DNA of 64,000 nucleotides from Rotaria sordida. Its lineage: Eukaryota > Rotifera > Eurotatoria > Philodinida > Philodinidae. The position numbers and the translations under genes are program-made. The DNA is taken from assembly GCA_905250125.1 (NCBI GenBank), contig CAJNOL010000367.1, positions 87,500 to 151,499 of the forward strand, read 5' to 3'. This document shows, piece after piece, positions 62,481-64,000 of this stretch. The notes under the pieces are model-generated. The model made no database searches. It worked only from the letters and a program-made list of their open reading frames with translations, and had not been told where the DNA came from. The first letter of the stretch is position 1, and each line of letters opens with the position of its first letter.

Positions 62481-63175
62481 TTTTAGAATTCATCTGTTTT
62501 TTTTATGAATTATATGAAATTATAAAAAACATGAGAATGTTAAAAAAGAATATGATTTATTATTGATTTATACCAATAACAAGATTGGGTATGTTGCTTC
62601 AAAAATTATCTTATTTATCTTGAGAAAGACTTGAACAAATAAATTAATAGTTGAAAGATAAAAAAAACCTTTTTTTTTGTTTTCTTGAAAGAACAATTCT
62701 AAATTAAATTTTCATAACAATACTTACATTGAGATAATATTAGAATGAGATATAGATGATTTATTTCGGATGAAGTAATTTTTTTCTTCGTGGTTGTACA
62801 CATTTAGTGTATACTATTATTATTATGCTAAGTCTATGTTATTTATGTTAGAAGATAGATACCAATTTATATCACAGCCTTGTCAGGTGGCTTCGTAACC
62901 TGATTCAGAGAGAGATTCTATTCGTCATGGAATGGCGAAAGCAGTGTAGTACTCGGGAAGGCCTTTAATGTACGTAGGTCCCTGCCGTCATTGTGTACGG
63001 TACACCTATGTACATTGCCCTACCAGTCCAGCGTGGTCCGCTCTGTGTGTACCCGTTTCATACGCATAGGGCCTCTCCCTGGTCGCGCGCGCACGCGTGA
63101 AAATGAGCCTAGAAAAGTCGGGAAGTGAAAAGGAATCAAAACCAATTTATTGAGCAAGTAAACAAAAAAAATTGT
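62481..63175. other. Flank downstream of the TPR gene with a GC-rich patch
   Basis: 62880-63110 is clearly GC-rich and contains a small hairpin (AATGTACGTAGGT and ACACCTATGTACATT, about 62967-63017) and a CGCGCGCGCACGCG run. No gene, RNA fold or element end could be assigned. It ends about 65 bp downstream of the TPR stop codon. Confidence 0.45.
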
Positions 63176-64000
63176 TTAAATTTTCTTTCGAAGTTTTTCA
63201 AATGTTTCTCTATATTCCAAAAGATGAGGATGAGTTGAAGGTAATTTTTCTTGAGCTATTTCAACTGCTTGTTGAATATTTTTCATTGCCATGCTATATT
63301 TTCGTGTAGACAAATATAATTTTGCCATATTATGATATACAACAGCTAAATCAGGATGATTTTTAGGTAATTTCTTTTCACGTATTTCTAATCCTTTTTG
63401 ATAAAATGTCAATGCTGTTGAATAATCTTTCATTTCACGATAAGTTTCACCTAAATTTATATATGTCGTTGCACATTCCAGAGGATTACATTGAACATTT
63501 TCTTGAATATTTAATGCTGTTGGATGAAATGCAAGTGCCCTTTCATAATTACCCATTAATTGATGAACGTCACCAATATTACTGTATGTTAGAGCTAGAT
63601 ATGGATGATTATCAAGTAAGGCTTTTCGACGTATTGAGAGACACTTCTCGAAATTATCAAGTGCTTTTGAATAATCTTTCATACTGCGATAAATCTTTCC
63701 GAACCAGTTGTATGGAAAAGCCAGATGAGGGTGATTCGGAGGCAGAGCATTTTCGAAGATTTGATGTGCTTTTTCGTTAAATTCAAGTGCTTTCGAGTAG
63801 TCACCCATGTCGTTATACACTTGACCGATGTTGCCGTAGGAAATAGCCAAATGAGGATGATTTGGAGGCAGAGCATTTTCGAAGATTTTATGTGCTTTTT
63901 CGTAAAATTCAAGTGCTTTCGAGTAGTCACCCATGTTGTTATACACTCCACCAATGTTGTTGTAGGAAGTAGCCAAATCGGGATGATTTGGAGGCAGAGC
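63176..64000 (-). CDS. Kinesin-light-chain-like TPR protein, C-terminal 274 aa
   Basis: Open to the window edge, so the 5' part is missing; no start codon is assigned. Six tetratricopeptide repeats of 42 residues (one of 41) follow each other, e.g. LATSYNNIGGVYNNMGDYSKALEFYEKAHKIFENALPPNHP, then a short charged tail ending EKLRKKI. TPRs of this 42-residue kinesin-light-chain type bind peptide partners. The motor-binding coiled coil of true kinesin light chain is not visible here, so this is better seen as one of the free-standing TPR proteins common in bdelloid rotifers. The first repeats are very similar at DNA level (63780-63960 against 63660-63780), a sign of recent unit duplication, while the last three are diverged. 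No intron in the visible part. Confidence 0.88.
   Translation of the reverse strand, partial: ALPPNHPDLATSYNNIGGVYNNMGDYSKALEFYEKAHKIFENALPPNHPHLAISYGNIGQVYNDMGDYSKALEFNEKAHQIFENALPPNHPHLAFPYNWFGKIYRSMKDYSKALDNFEKCLSIRRKALLDNHPYLALTYSNIGDVHQLMGNYERALAFHPTALNIQENVQCNPLECATTYINLGETYREMKDYSTALTFYQKGLEIREKKLPKNHPDLAVVYHNMAKLYLSTRKYSMAMKNIQQAVEIAQEKLPSTHPHLLEYRETFEKLRKKI

Noticed and set aside
63406-63780. 124-codon + frame
   Set aside because: Antisense to the TPR gene; arises from the repeat composition.
1-64000. tRNA, rRNA, snRNA or CRISPR loci
   Set aside because: No tRNA B-box-like GTTCGAANC with a foldable cloverleaf, no rRNA-like sequence and no spaced direct repeats were seen by eye; a covariance-model scan would be needed to be sure.

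Overview
The window is AT-rich animal nuclear DNA with spliced genes (GT-AG introns, many only about 55-100 bp). Gene content is metazoan: an anoctamin, CPPED1, a SKI-like corepressor, PAWR/Par-4 and Inturned. The truncated gene at the right edge encodes 42-residue kinesin-light-chain-type TPRs of the 'NHP.LA..YNNIG..Y..MGDYSKALE' style, which I know as a greatly expanded family in bdelloid rotifers. My best guess is therefore a bdelloid rotifer; the species is not determinable from the sequence. Exon structures were built by hand from reading frame, splice sites and phase, and every multi-exon model closes in phase.

Layout. (1) 1-2721, +: last eight exons of an ANO10/ANO8-type anoctamin. (2) 2722-5361: intergenic, starting with a 600-bp inverted-repeat transposon 39 bp after the anoctamin stop. 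(3) 5362-6439, -: CPPED1-type metallophosphoesterase, 4 exons. (4) 6440-12922: noncoding, holding a piggyBac-like, a PIF/Harbinger-like and an unclassified foldback element. (5) 12923-13498, -: intronless lipocalin-like gene. (6) 13499-23270: 9.8 kb noncoding. (7) 23271 to about 30567, +: large SKI/SNO-like gene, about 1197 aa. (8) 30568-34962: noncoding with two small transposons. (9) 34963-39972, +: unrecognised 302-aa gene whose sixth intron (3.75 kb) carries a hAT-type element. (10) 40004-45140, -: secreted protein with two von Willebrand A-like domains, converging on gene 9 with 31 bp between stop codons. (11) 45342-46899, -: PAWR/Par-4, 7 exons. (12) 46900-52589: noncoding with two inverted-repeat elements. 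(13) 52590-57544, -: Inturned, 4 exons. (14) 57545-63175: noncoding with two GC-rich foldback elements and a diverged AT-rich tandem array. (15) 63176-64000, -: 3' end of the TPR gene.

The genes do not form a pathway or operon-like set. The strongest theme beyond the genes is a dense population of small non-autonomous DNA transposons: at least four with TTAA-flanked CCCTTT-like ends (piggyBac type), two with 3-bp TTA/TAA duplications, one hAT type with an 8-bp duplication, and several unclassified foldbacks. Three sit in host introns, and one lies where it could supply a host polyadenylation signal. I saw no rRNA, tRNA, CRISPR, retrovirus-like or LINE coding sequence.
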